This document shows positions 35,456 through 43,831 of a DNA stretch of 64,000 nt, piece after piece. Location of the stretch: NCBI RefSeq assembly GCF_008298035.1, contig NZ_CP042910.1:1322001-1386000 (forward strand), given 5' to 3'. This stretch comes from Gimesia maris. Its GTDB lineage: Bacteria; Planctomycetota; Planctomycetia; Planctomycetales; Planctomycetaceae. The position numbers were made by a program, and so were the translations under genes. The notes beneath the pieces are model-generated. The model had not been told where the DNA came from, did no database searches, and worked only from the letters and a program-made list of their open reading frames with translations. Each line of letters opens with the position of its first letter. Positions within the stretch are counted from its first letter, which is position 1.

Positions 35456-37918
35456 CTACTGGGCAACAACTTCAGGGCCTTCGACCTGCTCGAAGAATTT
35501 TTCGACCTGGTACTTTGCTTCCAGCTCCTGGCTCCATTCGAAGTTGGTCTGCTGCTGTTCCATCTGGGCCATAGGCAGATACGGAGAAAAGAAGAAGAAC
35601 ATATCTTCCTTCAGAAATTCCTGGTACATGGCCGTCAAACCGCCTGGTGTGGACGGGATACGATTGATGACTTTGACGACATAACAGATCGATTTGTCGG
35701 CATTCATCACCACGCCGACTTCTCCTTCGTCGAGGTTGTCGAACACCTGTTCCATGAATTCATTGCCGGCACCTTCAACGGCTGAAATACTTGACAGTTC
35801 AGGGCGGGGCATGGAAAACGGATTACTGGCATTGGCCGTTGAGGTTCGCATCCAGCTGAACGATTCGGTTGTGGTCGTGGACAGCTCGGTCCCTTCCTTT
35901 TTGCCGGTGATGGTCTGACCTTCGATCGCAGCCGCCATCTCTTTATCGCCGCTGATCAGTTTTTTCAGTTCTTCTCCCCGCTTCTGAGCCAGGGGACGGG
36001 CTTTTTCCAGCTTTAACTGTTCGGTGATCTGCTGATCAATTTCCGGATCATCGAATTCAGGAATGGTGGCATCAACATGCTTGATCTTCCAGTAGCAGAG
36101 TAATCCGCTGGAGAACGAGTCTTCTGCTTCGTAAGGGATATAGGTCAGATTGACGGGAGTTTCAAACAGCTGTTCGATGGCAGTCCGTGGTTGTGCTGCA
36201 AACTGATTAATCGTGGGCTCTTTCGCAGTGCCCAGCGGGTATTTCTCTGATTCCGACATCTCCTGGGCAGACATCATGGGAGTGATATTGTAAATCAGCT
36301 GATGTTTGGCAGCGTACTCTTTCAATGTCTTGGTAGCCTCTTCCGGAGTCGGCACTGTGGCGCCTTCTTCGGGATTGGTGATTTTGTCGCTGAGTTCATT
36401 CATGAACAACACAGCCTCTGAAATTTTATCTTTCATTAAATCCAGTGTGCGTTCACGCAACAGCTGATCGCGGATTTCGCTTTTCAAATCATCATTCAAA
36501 GGACGGTATGGCTCCAGTGGAGGGGGAGCCGTTGTTGTAGCTTCAGGTTTTGCTCCCGCAGTTTCCGCGCCTGGTTTAGGAGCGACAACGGGAGTGTCGG
36601 CTGGTTTTTCATCTAACAGAGAAACGAATGTGATTGACTCTGCAGCCAGCGCACTCGACTCTTCTTTCTTTTCTGTTTTTGGTTCGGGTTTTGATTCCGG
36701 TTCTGGTTTGGTGTCAGCCTTGGGTTTGGCAGGTGTCTCCGGTTTGGCTGGTGTTTCTGTCTTTGCAGGCGTCGCAGCCGGTTTCTTTGCCGGTTTCTCT
36801 GCCGGCTTTTCACCAGCGCCCGGTTTCGCTGCTTCCGTTGGCTTTTCGGTTTTCGGGCCAGAGGGAGCAGGCAGTTCGGGAGCCGTCGGTACGGTTGAAC
36901 CTGCAGGAAGATCCGGGATGGGATTGTTTTTGTAGAGACGTTCTTTATTGTCTTCGTAGAATGCCGCGATCTCTTTGTCTGTTATCGGGGGAACCTGTTT
37001 TTCGGTATCCACGTAATCCGCCATCAGGTATTCCACCTGTACCTTTTGAGGCTGGCGTAATCCCGGTGAACCTGGGCCTTTTTCGCCCGGGAAGACTGTT
37101 TTATAGGTTTCAAAGAATGCCTTTTTCTCCGCATCACTCGGCGCGGGAACTTCACCTTCAAAGTCTTTGACCGGTAGCGCAACCAGTTCCAGTTCTTCCC
37201 GGACATTGAACTTTTTATAGAAGTTCCAGTATTGATCGGGAGTCAGAGAAACTTCAGGACGCAGCATCTGGAACGCCAGACGTGCCTGCAACTGATCGCG
37301 GAAGATGTCATAAATCTGACCTTCGGTCTTTCCGAGTTGCTGACAGGTTTCCTGAAAGGCCTTGCGGCTGAGTTTATTGTTCGTGTAGCGGGAGATGTAG
37401 TTGGAAACCGCATCATCAGAGACGATCAGGTTCATCTTTTCCGCTTCTTTTCGGAACAGGTATTCGAGAATAATGTCATCTTCCATCTCCCGCCCGAAAC
37501 CGAACATGGCTCCGCGGGGAGGTTGAGGACGCTGCTGCTCTTCTTCCGTCAGTGAGGCCATGTAAGATCGCATGATAAACTGATTCGCAATCTGGCGATT
37601 CTGGACCATCTCCTGATACTGACGCATGTCAATATCACCGGCGGTGCTCGTGACCACTGTTTCAGCACCGACTTTGGGGATATAGAGATAACCCACGAAG
37701 AAGCCGATGATGATCCCTACAACTGCAAACTGAGTCCCTTTACCGCGGTCGCGACCCAGGTGCCAGAACACGAACCCGAAGAACAGCATTCCCGCAATCG
37801 GGGGAAACTGCGCCGGTGTCAGCTGGTCCATGACAATAAAGGCGAACAACGCCAGAATGGTGAGCGGAACCATTAATACTTTTTGTTTTTTACGAAACAA
37901 TTCCAGTGGCGAGGCCAT
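35456..37918 (-). CDS. Membrane-anchored PpiD/SurA-like peptidylprolyl isomerase-type protein
   Basis: The frame is open to 38026; the ATG at 37918 has GAAGGA upstream and begins the anchor (MASPLELFRKKQKVLMVPLT, then further helices to about residue 90). The protein is about 820 residues. The extracytoplasmic part has a SurA/PpiD-like N-terminal helical region (EDDIILEYLFRKEAEKMNLI, VSDDAVSNYISRYTNNKLSR) and C-terminal segments like a second chaperone half. Between them lies a Pro/Lys/Ala/Glu-rich linker of about 130 residues (PAKPETPAKPKADTKPEPES). A clear catalytic parvulin domain is not evident, so it may be a chaperone rather than an active isomerase. Confidence 0.8.
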   Translation of the reverse strand: MASPLELFRKKQKVLMVPLTILALFAFIVMDQLTPAQFPPIAGMLFFGFVFWHLGRDRGKGTQFAVVGIIIGFFVGYLYIPKVGAETVVTSTAGDIDMRQYQEMVQNRQIANQFIMRSYMASLTEEEQQRPQPPRGAMFGFGREMEDDIILEYLFRKEAEKMNLIVSDDAVSNYISRYTNNKLSRKAFQETCQQLGKTEGQIYDIFRDQLQARLAFQMLRPEVSLTPDQYWNFYKKFNVREELELVALPVKDFEGEVPAPSDAEKKAFFETYKTVFPGEKGPGSPGLRQPQKVQVEYLMADYVDTEKQVPPITDKEIAAFYEDNKERLYKNNPIPDLPAGSTVPTAPELPAPSGPKTEKPTEAAKPGAGEKPAEKPAKKPAATPAKTETPAKPETPAKPKADTKPEPESKPEPKTEKKEESSALAAESITFVSLLDEKPADTPVVAPKPGAETAGAKPEATTTAPPPLEPYRPLNDDLKSEIRDQLLRERTLDLMKDKISEAVLFMNELSDKITNPEEGATVPTPEEATKTLKEYAAKHQLIYNITPMMSAQEMSESEKYPLGTAKEPTINQFAAQPRTAIEQLFETPVNLTYIPYEAEDSFSSGLLCYWKIKHVDATIPEFDDPEIDQQITEQLKLEKARPLAQKRGEELKKLISGDKEMAAAIEGQTITGKKEGTELSTTTTESFSWMRTSTANASNPFSMPRPELSSISAVEGAGNEFMEQVFDNLDEGEVGVVMNADKSICYVVKVINRIPSTPGGLTAMYQEFLKEDMFFFFSPYLPMAQMEQQQTNFEWSQELEAKYQVEKFFEQVEGPEVVAQ

Positions 37919-38350
37919 TCTGTTTCCTTCTTCAGTCTGCAAGTCGAATGAATTCGATTTCCTGTAGTGAACTTCCGGTGTCAACGAGATCCGATTGAAG
38001 TAATCGCTGGTTTTCGTATCTTCCAATTGGAAAAGAGTTTTCCGTTTATTTCATGTGTTGTAATTTATTCCGGCCATTCGTGAAAGTCTTCTCTGAAAGA
38101 ATCCTGCTGTTTCCTGTCTGTTCTTACGCTCAAAAGTACCCGGTTTGGGGGCTGCCTGACGTATGAAAAAAATAATTACAGGCTTGACAGAGAGTTTTAA
38201 GGCGGTTAGAGATTGCCGATTGAAGTTTACAAACTGATTCGGATTCAGCAGATCCAATATAGAATAAACAGGAATGATTGAGCCGCGTATTGTAGCCAGC
38301 TTGACTCTGGAGGCAAGGTCGACGTCGGTTTCTCAGGAAGGGCAGGTCTG
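37919..38350. other. Intergenic region between the chaperone gene and topA
   Basis: About 430 bases between divergent genes. It holds the promoters of both and, in its last 20 bases, an AGGAAGGG ahead of the topA GTG. I see no RNA gene or significant repeat. Confidence 0.5.
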
Positions 38351-41080
38351 GTGGCAAAAAAGAAGCTGAAGGCACTGGTGATCGTGGAATCACCAGCAAA
38401 AGCCAAGAAAATCGGCAGCTATTTAGGCAGCGACTATAAAGTCCTGGCCAGCATGGGCCACGTACGCGATCTGCCTACGAAAGCCTCCGATGTTCCTTCC
38501 GAATTCAAGAAAAAACATAAATGGGCGACCCTGGGGGTCAATGTCGAATCCGAATTCGAACCTTATTATCTGGTCCCCAAAGAGAAGAAAAAGACGGTCA
38601 AAGAACTGAAAGATGCCCTGAAAGATGCTGAAGAGCTCATTCTCGCGACCGACGAAGACCGCGAAGGTGAAAGTATCGGCTGGCATCTGGCCGAGCTGCT
38701 TAAACCAAAAGTCCCCGTCAAACGCATGGTTTTCTCGGAAATTACCGAGGAAGCCATTCAGGAAGCGATCGCCAACCCTCGCGAACTCGATCTGAACCTG
38801 GTCTCGGCTCAGGAAACCAGGCGTGTACTCGATCGACTGTACGGTTTTACATTGAGCCCGCTGTTATGGAAGAAGATTGCCCGCGGTCTGTCTGCCGGCC
38901 GCGTTCAGTCGGTCGCGGTGCGGATTCTGGTTCAGCGCGAACTGGAACGACTTGCCTTCAAAAGCGGTACTTACTGGGATTTGAAAGCCCAGCTCAAAAC
39001 AGGTGAGGGCGCCGAATTCGAATCGATGCTGATGACGGTCGACGGTAAAAAAGTCGCCAGTGGTAAAGATTTCGACGAATCGACGGGTAAACTCAAAGAA
39101 GGCGCCGATGTACTGCTGCTCAATGAACAGCAGGCCGATGATCTGCTGGAACGCGTCAAGAAATCTGACTGGACCGTGACGTCTGTTGAACAGCGAATGC
39201 AGTCCCGCAAGCCGCCTGCTCCTTTTACAACCAGTACCCTGCAGCAGGAAGGTAACCGCAAGCTGAATATGTCGGCCCGGGAAACCATGCAGGTGGCCCA
39301 GCGTCTGTATGAAGACGGTCACATTACCTATATGCGTACCGATAGTGTCAATCTCTCCAACGAAGCGGTTTCTGCTTCGCGCAAACGGATTGAAGACATG
39401 TACGGTAAAGATTATCTCAGCCCCGAAATCCGCCGCTTCGATACCAAGTCCAAAGGGGCACAGGAAGCACACGAAGCGATCCGACCCGCCGGAAAATCGA
39501 TGAAAACCGTGGAAGAGCTTGGCCTCAAAGGACAACAGGCCAAACTGTATGCCATGATCTGGAAGCGGACCATGGCCACCCAGATGGAAGAAGCCCGTCT
39601 GCGTTTCCAGACTGTCACGATCACAGCCGACAATGCGGAATTCCGGGCCACCGGTCGTCATGTTGAATTTCCCGGTTTCTTCCGTGCGTATGTAGAAGGC
39701 TCTGATGATCCCGAAGCAGCATTGGATGACAGCGAATCAATGCTGCCTCCGCTGGAAGAAAATCAGGCGCTGGAAGCCAGCGAAGTGGAACCGCTCAAGC
39801 ATGAAACCAAACCACCGGCGCGCTACACGGAAGCGACCATCGTCCGCAAGCTGGAAAGTGAAGGGGTCGGCCGTCCGAGTACGTATGCTTCGATCATCGG
39901 CACCATCCAGGATCGCGGCTATGTCAAAAAGACGGGCAGTCAGCTGGTACCTACTTTCACAGCCCTGGCAGTGACACGTCTTCTGGAGAAATTTTTCCCG
40001 AACCTGGTCGATCTGCAGTTCACTGCTGCCATGGAGCAGGAACTCGATGACATCGCTGTCGGCGAAGGGGACCGTTTACCTTATCTGAACCAGTTTTATC
40101 GCGGGGAAGCAGGGCTCGACGAACAGGTCAAAGCCAAGGAAGAGACCATCGATGCGCGGGAAATCTGTACGCTGGACCTGGAAGGGATCACCTCGGCAGT
40201 GCGCGTTGGTCGCTATGGACCTTACGTTTCCAACGAGGCAGAAGAAGAACCGGTTTCGGCATCGATTCCCGACAATATTGCGCCGGCTGACCTGACGAAC
40301 GAACTGGCAGAAAAATTAATCCGCCTGAAAGCGGAAGGCCCCAAATCTCTCGGCATGCATCCCGAGGAAAACACTCCCATTTATAAACTGCATGGCCCCT
40401 TTGGTCCTTACCTGCAACTGGGTGATGTGGTCGAAGATGGTCCGAAGCCCAAACGTGTCAGTATTCCTAAAAACGTTGATCCCGATACGATCGATTTTGA
40501 AACCGCTTTAAAATATCTGAGCCTGCCTCGTGCACTGGGCGAACATCCGGAGACCGGTAAAAAGGTCAACGCAGGCATCGGTCGATTTGGTCCATACGTG
40601 CTGCATGACAAAGTCTATAAATCGCTGGGTAAGGAAGACGACATCCTGACCATTGATCTGCCTCGCGCAGTGGAACTGCTCAAACAGGCGCGTAAACGCA
40701 GTGCCCCGACACCGATTCGGGATCTCGGGAAACATCCGGAAGACGAAGAGCCGATCGGCATTTTCGATGGTCGCTACGGGCCGTACGTGAAGCATGGCAA
40801 AATTAACGCGACGATACCCAAGGGATACGAAGTAGACAACGTGACCTTGGATCAGGCCATGGAATGGCTGGAAGCGAAAGCGGAGAAAAAAGGCGTAAAG
40901 AAGGCAGCTAAAAAGAAAGCAACAGCCAAGAAGAAATCTGCGGCTAAAAAGACCACCAAAAAAACAGCCGCGAAAAAGACAACGAAAAAAGCAGCTGCAA
41001 AAAAGAAGACTACCAAAAAGAAAGCGGCGAAAAAAACAACAAAGAAGAAGACAGCTAAAAAAGAAGAATCTGAAGATTAA
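38351..41080 (+). CDS. topA: DNA topoisomerase I (type IA)
   Basis: TopA relaxes negative supercoils. The 909-residue protein starts with GTG at 38351 behind AGGAAGGG. The Toprim domain (KALVIVESPAKAKKIGSYLG, then ATDEDREGESIGWHLAELL) is complete. The active-site strand HITYMRTDSVNLSNEAV carries the catalytic Tyr. The GRPSTYASIIGTIQDRGYVK helix block is present. The C-terminal half has several topoisomerase C-terminal repeats (GRYGPYV three times: VGRYGPYVSN, GRFGPYVLHD, GRYGPYVKHG) instead of four-Cys zinc fingers. It ends in an 80-residue Lys/Ala/Thr tail resembling histone H1, which likely binds DNA. The tail is common in planctomycete TopA. Confidence 0.97.
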   Translation: MAKKKLKALVIVESPAKAKKIGSYLGSDYKVLASMGHVRDLPTKASDVPSEFKKKHKWATLGVNVESEFEPYYLVPKEKKKTVKELKDALKDAEELILATDEDREGESIGWHLAELLKPKVPVKRMVFSEITEEAIQEAIANPRELDLNLVSAQETRRVLDRLYGFTLSPLLWKKIARGLSAGRVQSVAVRILVQRELERLAFKSGTYWDLKAQLKTGEGAEFESMLMTVDGKKVASGKDFDESTGKLKEGADVLLLNEQQADDLLERVKKSDWTVTSVEQRMQSRKPPAPFTTSTLQQEGNRKLNMSARETMQVAQRLYEDGHITYMRTDSVNLSNEAVSASRKRIEDMYGKDYLSPEIRRFDTKSKGAQEAHEAIRPAGKSMKTVEELGLKGQQAKLYAMIWKRTMATQMEEARLRFQTVTITADNAEFRATGRHVEFPGFFRAYVEGSDDPEAALDDSESMLPPLEENQALEASEVEPLKHETKPPARYTEATIVRKLESEGVGRPSTYASIIGTIQDRGYVKKTGSQLVPTFTALAVTRLLEKFFPNLVDLQFTAAMEQELDDIAVGEGDRLPYLNQFYRGEAGLDEQVKAKEETIDAREICTLDLEGITSAVRVGRYGPYVSNEAEEEPVSASIPDNIAPADLTNELAEKLIRLKAEGPKSLGMHPEENTPIYKLHGPFGPYLQLGDVVEDGPKPKRVSIPKNVDPDTIDFETALKYLSLPRALGEHPETGKKVNAGIGRFGPYVLHDKVYKSLGKEDDILTIDLPRAVELLKQARKRSAPTPIRDLGKHPEDEEPIGIFDGRYGPYVKHGKINATIPKGYEVDNVTLDQAMEWLEAKAEKKGVKKAAKKKATAKKKSAAKKTTKKTAAKKTTKKAAAKKKTTKKKAAKKTTKKKTAKKEESED

Positions 41081-41097
41081 CTTGATCGCTCACCAAT

Positions 41098-41865
41098 TCA
41101 GGCCGACGCCTTCGAGGTGTCGGCCTGTTTTTTTTCCGACTCAGTCTCCTCCTGCTCGATTTCTTCGCATCGTTTTCGATCTGCTTCATCAACTTCCTCC
41201 TGGTCCAGATCAAATTCTTCGATCAACTCACGACGTCGTAATGTGACCTGGCGATCAAATTCACTCAGCACATCCAGGGCGCGATCGCGCGACGTCACGA
41301 GACCGATAATCAGATATTGGGTAATCGCGATTCCATAACAGACCCAGCCCACGGTTCCTTCCGTCGTTGCAGACAGAATCGCAAATACCGGCGAAGATCG
41401 GTTGATATGCTGACAGACAATTCCTTTCAAAATCAGCCGCCATTTTTCTTTTAACTCTCGCCAGATTCCATACTCCCGGGACAACTTTAATGAGGGAGGG
41501 CCTGGGTGAATAATAGAAAACAGTTCCTGGTCAGGCATGGCTTCAATTACACCAATCGCCAGGAGAATACGCAGTCCTGTCAGGATCGAAAGCTCGGTTC
41601 CCTGCAGGCTCAGCGGTACCCAGCCTGCAAATAGTGCCGACTCCATATTCGCGGTGGCAGCCAGCAGCAACAGGGAGCCACGAAACCACTGTTCCAGGTC
41701 TTTTTCAAGCTCGTCATCAATCTCCTGAACTCGGATGACCTTGTTCAGCATCAGGTGGAAGATCGGAATCGCAATCAGCCCGATAAAAAATCGCATTAAA
41801 GGTTTCAACAGGATGCGAATCAATCCACCCACAATAATTCCTATCTGATCGAAGGGTATTAGCAC
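41098..41865 (-). CDS. Polytopic membrane protein of unknown family
   Basis: A 255-residue protein starting with GTG at 41865 behind GGGAG (spacing about 7). Hydrophobic segments lie at about 5-40 ([16 protein letters not shown]), 66-85, 90-105 and 160-190 ([20 protein letters not shown]). The C-terminal 60 residues are highly charged and probably cytoplasmic ([20 protein letters not shown]). I do not recognise it. It lies directly downstream of the retron RT gene on the same strand, but a strong terminator separates them, so it has its own promoter. Being beside a retron it is a candidate effector, but that rests on position only. Its last codons double as the topA terminator. Confidence 0.75.
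   Translation of the reverse strand: MLIPFDQIGIIVGGLIRILLKPLMRFFIGLIAIPIFHLMLNKVIRVQEIDDELEKDLEQWFRGSLLLLAATANMESALFAGWVPLSLQGTELSILTGLRILLAIGVIEAMPDQELFSIIHPGPPSLKLSREYGIWRELKEKWRLILKGIVCQHINRSSPVFAILSATTEGTVGWVCYGIAITQYLIIGLVTSRDRALDVLSEFDRQVTLRRRELIEEFDLDQEEVDEADRKRCEEIEQEETESEKKQADTSKASA
41099..41135 (+). terminator. topA terminator, lying inside the neighbour's coding sequence
   Basis: CAGGCCGACGCC (41099-41110) and GGTGTCGGCCTG (41116-41127, one G-T pair) form a 12-bp stem with a TTCGA loop, followed by eight T. It sits within the last codons of the convergent membrane-protein gene, which ends at 41098. Confidence 0.93.
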
Positions 41866-41875
41866 GAGTTTTACT

Positions 41876-41910
41876 CCCTGACAGACTCAACGCAGATGCT
41901 GCTGTCAGGG
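41876..41910 (-). other. Inverted repeat between terminator and membrane-protein gene
   Basis: CCCTGACAG (41876-41884) and CTGTCAGGG (41902-41910) make a 9-bp stem with a 17-base loop. It is 11 bases upstream of the GTG start of the membrane-protein gene on the minus strand, and it partly overlaps that gene's GGGAG. It could occlude translation or act as an operator. Confidence 0.5.
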
Positions 41911-41913
41911 ATT

Positions 41914-41942
41914 AAAAAAGACCGCGGAAAATCCGGGTCTTT
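41914..41942 (-). terminator. Terminator of the retron RT transcript
   Basis: On the minus strand AAAGACC-CGGA-TTT-TCCG(C)-GGTCTTT folds into an 11-bp stem with one bulged base and a short loop, followed by TTTTTT. It is about 70 bases past the RT stop codon and isolates the RT from the next gene. Confidence 0.88.
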
Positions 41943-42011
41943 AGCGTAAGCTGTTAACCTATTATGCCTTAAAACGCTTTAAGGAGACAAGGCAAATCTT
42001 CTACGGGAGGT

Positions 42012-43286
42012 TTACCAGCGTATCTGTTCATAGAGATGCAGTAAACGTTGTCCCCGCTTCGGATTGAGTTGCTGGACATAAGCCACACGGCCGCGCAGGT
42101 GACTGGCAAAATCTGGATGATTCTCGCGGTTCTGAGTTCCCGGACCCTGGCGAATGCAGTTTGTGAGAATGGCTTTCAGCAGATCAAATTCTTTGCGTGG
42201 CACATTCGGGTGCTCGTTCACGACGACGCCTGTGACTTTCTGCTGTTGATTCTCTCGCAGTATGCGGCGTTTCATGTGATTCACCTGGAATCGTTCTGAC
42301 CGGATAATCTGATTGACCAGCGGAAGAAATACCTGTAATGATCGCAGAAACTGTTCCGATCCGGAAAAGGTCAGATCGTCGGCATAGCGTGTGTAGTCGG
42401 CATCGAAGGCGCGTGCCAGACCGGAAAGTCGTACGTCCAGCGAATAGGCCGACAGGTTCGCCAGGGCAGGGGATGTAGAAGCGCCTTGAGGCAGATGACG
42501 CGACAGGTAAGGAACCAGCGGTCGCAGGCTGCCATCCGGAAAAGGCAGGCTCATGGGAATCACGGAAGTCGTCAACCGCGCCAGATACAGAGATGCTTCA
42601 CGACAGTAACCCAGGTTGCGAAAGATGGCAACGACGCGGGAAAATTTGACACTGGTATAAAAATTCTCCAGGTCAAATTTCACAACCACACGTTTGCCCG
42701 TATGAGGAGTTGCATTCGTCACTGAAGAGCGGCCTCGTACAAATCCATGCGCAGCGGTGTGTACGGGGATCTGGTTTAAGATCTCATGCAGGATCTGCTG
42801 CTGTGCCATTTTTAGAAACGGGCGCGGTGATTCGATCAGGCGAAATCCGGATCGTTTCGGCTTCCAGTGATAAATATAATGTGAGTCCTGTGCATCATCC
42901 GGGCGATCAAATTGTGTGAAACGATGCGTCAGCCAGGCCAGCTTACCCAGAGGAATATTCAGCCACTCAGCGAGTTCGACAGGCGTCGAGAACAGGGGCA
43001 GTTCGTATCGCGCCAGTTTTTCAGTATCGCCGTCTCTGGTCATATCATAATAATGACCGGTCCGCGCTCCATAGCGTGCCAGCTCATAAGGGGGCGCTGC
43101 CACTTCTTCGATATTCTCGACCCGGCTCGAATGACTGCTGCTGTAGCGCAATGGTTCCAGTGTGGTTTTGCGTCGAGGCTGCCGGCTGCTGGTCTCTTCC
43201 GGGACGGGAGCGGACTCTACTGGCGAGACAGTCTGGCTCGGGGGAGAACCGAAGAAGATCCGTCGTAAGAAATCAAATAAACCCAT
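42012..43286 (-). CDS. Retron-type reverse transcriptase
   Basis: A 424-residue RT. The domain spans about 96-424 with all key motifs: HGFVRGRS (180-187), NATPH (191-195, the retron NAxxH motif), FDLENFY (204-210, catalytic Asp), LPQGASTSPALANL (265-278), YADDLTFSG (301-309, the catalytic Asp pair) and VTGVVVNE (351-358, the retron VTG motif). Group II intron maturase and endonuclease domains are absent. Residues 1-95 are an extension of low complexity with a hydrophobic start (GLFDFLRRIFFG); RTs of this kind usually begin near the LAEWLNI helix (105). A msr-msd-like RNA lies 62 bases upstream, and a terminator follows. Retron RTs make msDNA, used by phage-defence systems; no known effector is fused or co-transcribed here. 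Confidence 0.96.
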   Translation of the reverse strand: MGLFDFLRRIFFGSPPSQTVSPVESAPVPEETSSRQPRRKTTLEPLRYSSSHSSRVENIEEVAAPPYELARYGARTGHYYDMTRDGDTEKLARYELPLFSTPVELAEWLNIPLGKLAWLTHRFTQFDRPDDAQDSHYIYHWKPKRSGFRLIESPRPFLKMAQQQILHEILNQIPVHTAAHGFVRGRSSVTNATPHTGKRVVVKFDLENFYTSVKFSRVVAIFRNLGYCREASLYLARLTTSVIPMSLPFPDGSLRPLVPYLSRHLPQGASTSPALANLSAYSLDVRLSGLARAFDADYTRYADDLTFSGSEQFLRSLQVFLPLVNQIIRSERFQVNHMKRRILRENQQQKVTGVVVNEHPNVPRKEFDLLKAILTNCIRQGPGTQNRENHPDFASHLRGRVAYVQQLNPKRGQRLLHLYEQIRW

Positions 43287-43320
43287 TGAAAAAACCTGCA
43301 GTCATTCCGTTTCAATAGAA

Positions 43321-43335
43321 GGCATCAGCAATGCC
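43321..43335 (-). other. Short hairpin in the leader between retron RNA and RT
   Basis: GGCAT-CAGCA-ATGCC at 43321-43335 forms a 5-bp stem with a 5-base loop, 13 bases downstream of the a2 arm of the retron RNA and about 35 bases before the RT start codon. It directly follows a run of seven T on the minus strand. Confidence 0.5.
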
Positions 43336-43347
43336 TAAAAAAATGAC

Positions 43348-43517
43348 CAGCGGGCCGCACAACCGATCCTGTGACGAAGTGTTGCTACGATAAGCGTCTA
43401 TCGTAGCGACACTTCAAGTGTCGATGCATGGTCAATCCTTCTCCCACGGGGTATCCCCGCAGAACTCTGAGCGATCCGTCAAGATTCAGTCAGAGTCAGA
43501 ACTTGTGCGACCCACTG
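43348..43517 (-). ncRNA. Retron msr-msd non-coding RNA
   Basis: The minus-strand transcript of this 170-base stretch has retron architecture. CAGTGGGTCGCACAA (a1, 43517-43503) and TTGTGCGGCCCGCTG (a2, 43362-43348) pair over 15 bp with two G-U pairs. Right after a1 comes a G (position 43502), the candidate branch guanosine. The msr side then holds hairpins GACTCTGA/TCAGAGTT (43497-43490 with 43470-43463), CGGGG-ATA-CCCCG (43459-43447) and CGACACTT-G-AAGTGTCG (43423-43407). The last overlaps a long msd-like hairpin with 17-bp arms (43415-43399 and 43392-43376, one mismatch) and a 6-base loop. Reverse transcription would begin beside a2, near 43363. The exact msDNA ends cannot be read. Confidence 0.85.
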
Positions 43518-43533
43518 CCCATTATGTCTGCAA

Positions 43534-43561
43534 ATCGTAGCCTTTTCGTGAGATGCGTCAA
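43534..43561 (-). promoter_or_regulatory. Candidate promoter of the retron RNA
   Basis: On the minus strand TTGACG (43561-43556) and TACGAT (43539-43534) are 16 bases apart, matching five and four of the six consensus bases. Transcription would start near 43527, about 10 bases before the a1 arm, as expected for a retron RNA whose 5' end lies close to a1. Confidence 0.55.
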
Positions 43562-43831
43562 TGTTAAGTCTTGCGAATCTGACCATTGCATCCATTTTCT
43601 CTCAGGATAAAAGTTTAGTAAGCCGATGCGATCAATCGAACAGAACTTGGCGCTGAATCCGACATTCGGAACTGCAATTGCTTCGATTTCCAGACCCGGC
43701 TACAGTGCGACCAATTCAGAGGCTCACGGGAGTGCATTCTCATGCCAAATCAGATAAGCTGGCGCGGTCCTGGCGGAACGAATATGCGATGCGCCGGAAA
43801 TAGATAGATATACATACAGAAAGTTGAGCAG

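Larger units (their letters stand above)
43287..43831. other. Gene-free retron leader region
   Basis: About 545 bases between the RT and the divergent M50 protease gene. Its left third is the retron RNA and promoter. The part 43562-43831 has no supportable gene and must hold the protease promoter. Confidence 0.6.

Noticed and set aside
42012-43286. Group II intron maturase
   Set aside because: No maturase (domain X) or HNH endonuclease region and no intron RNA boundaries. The NAxxH and VTG motifs and the upstream a1/a2 repeat fit a retron instead.
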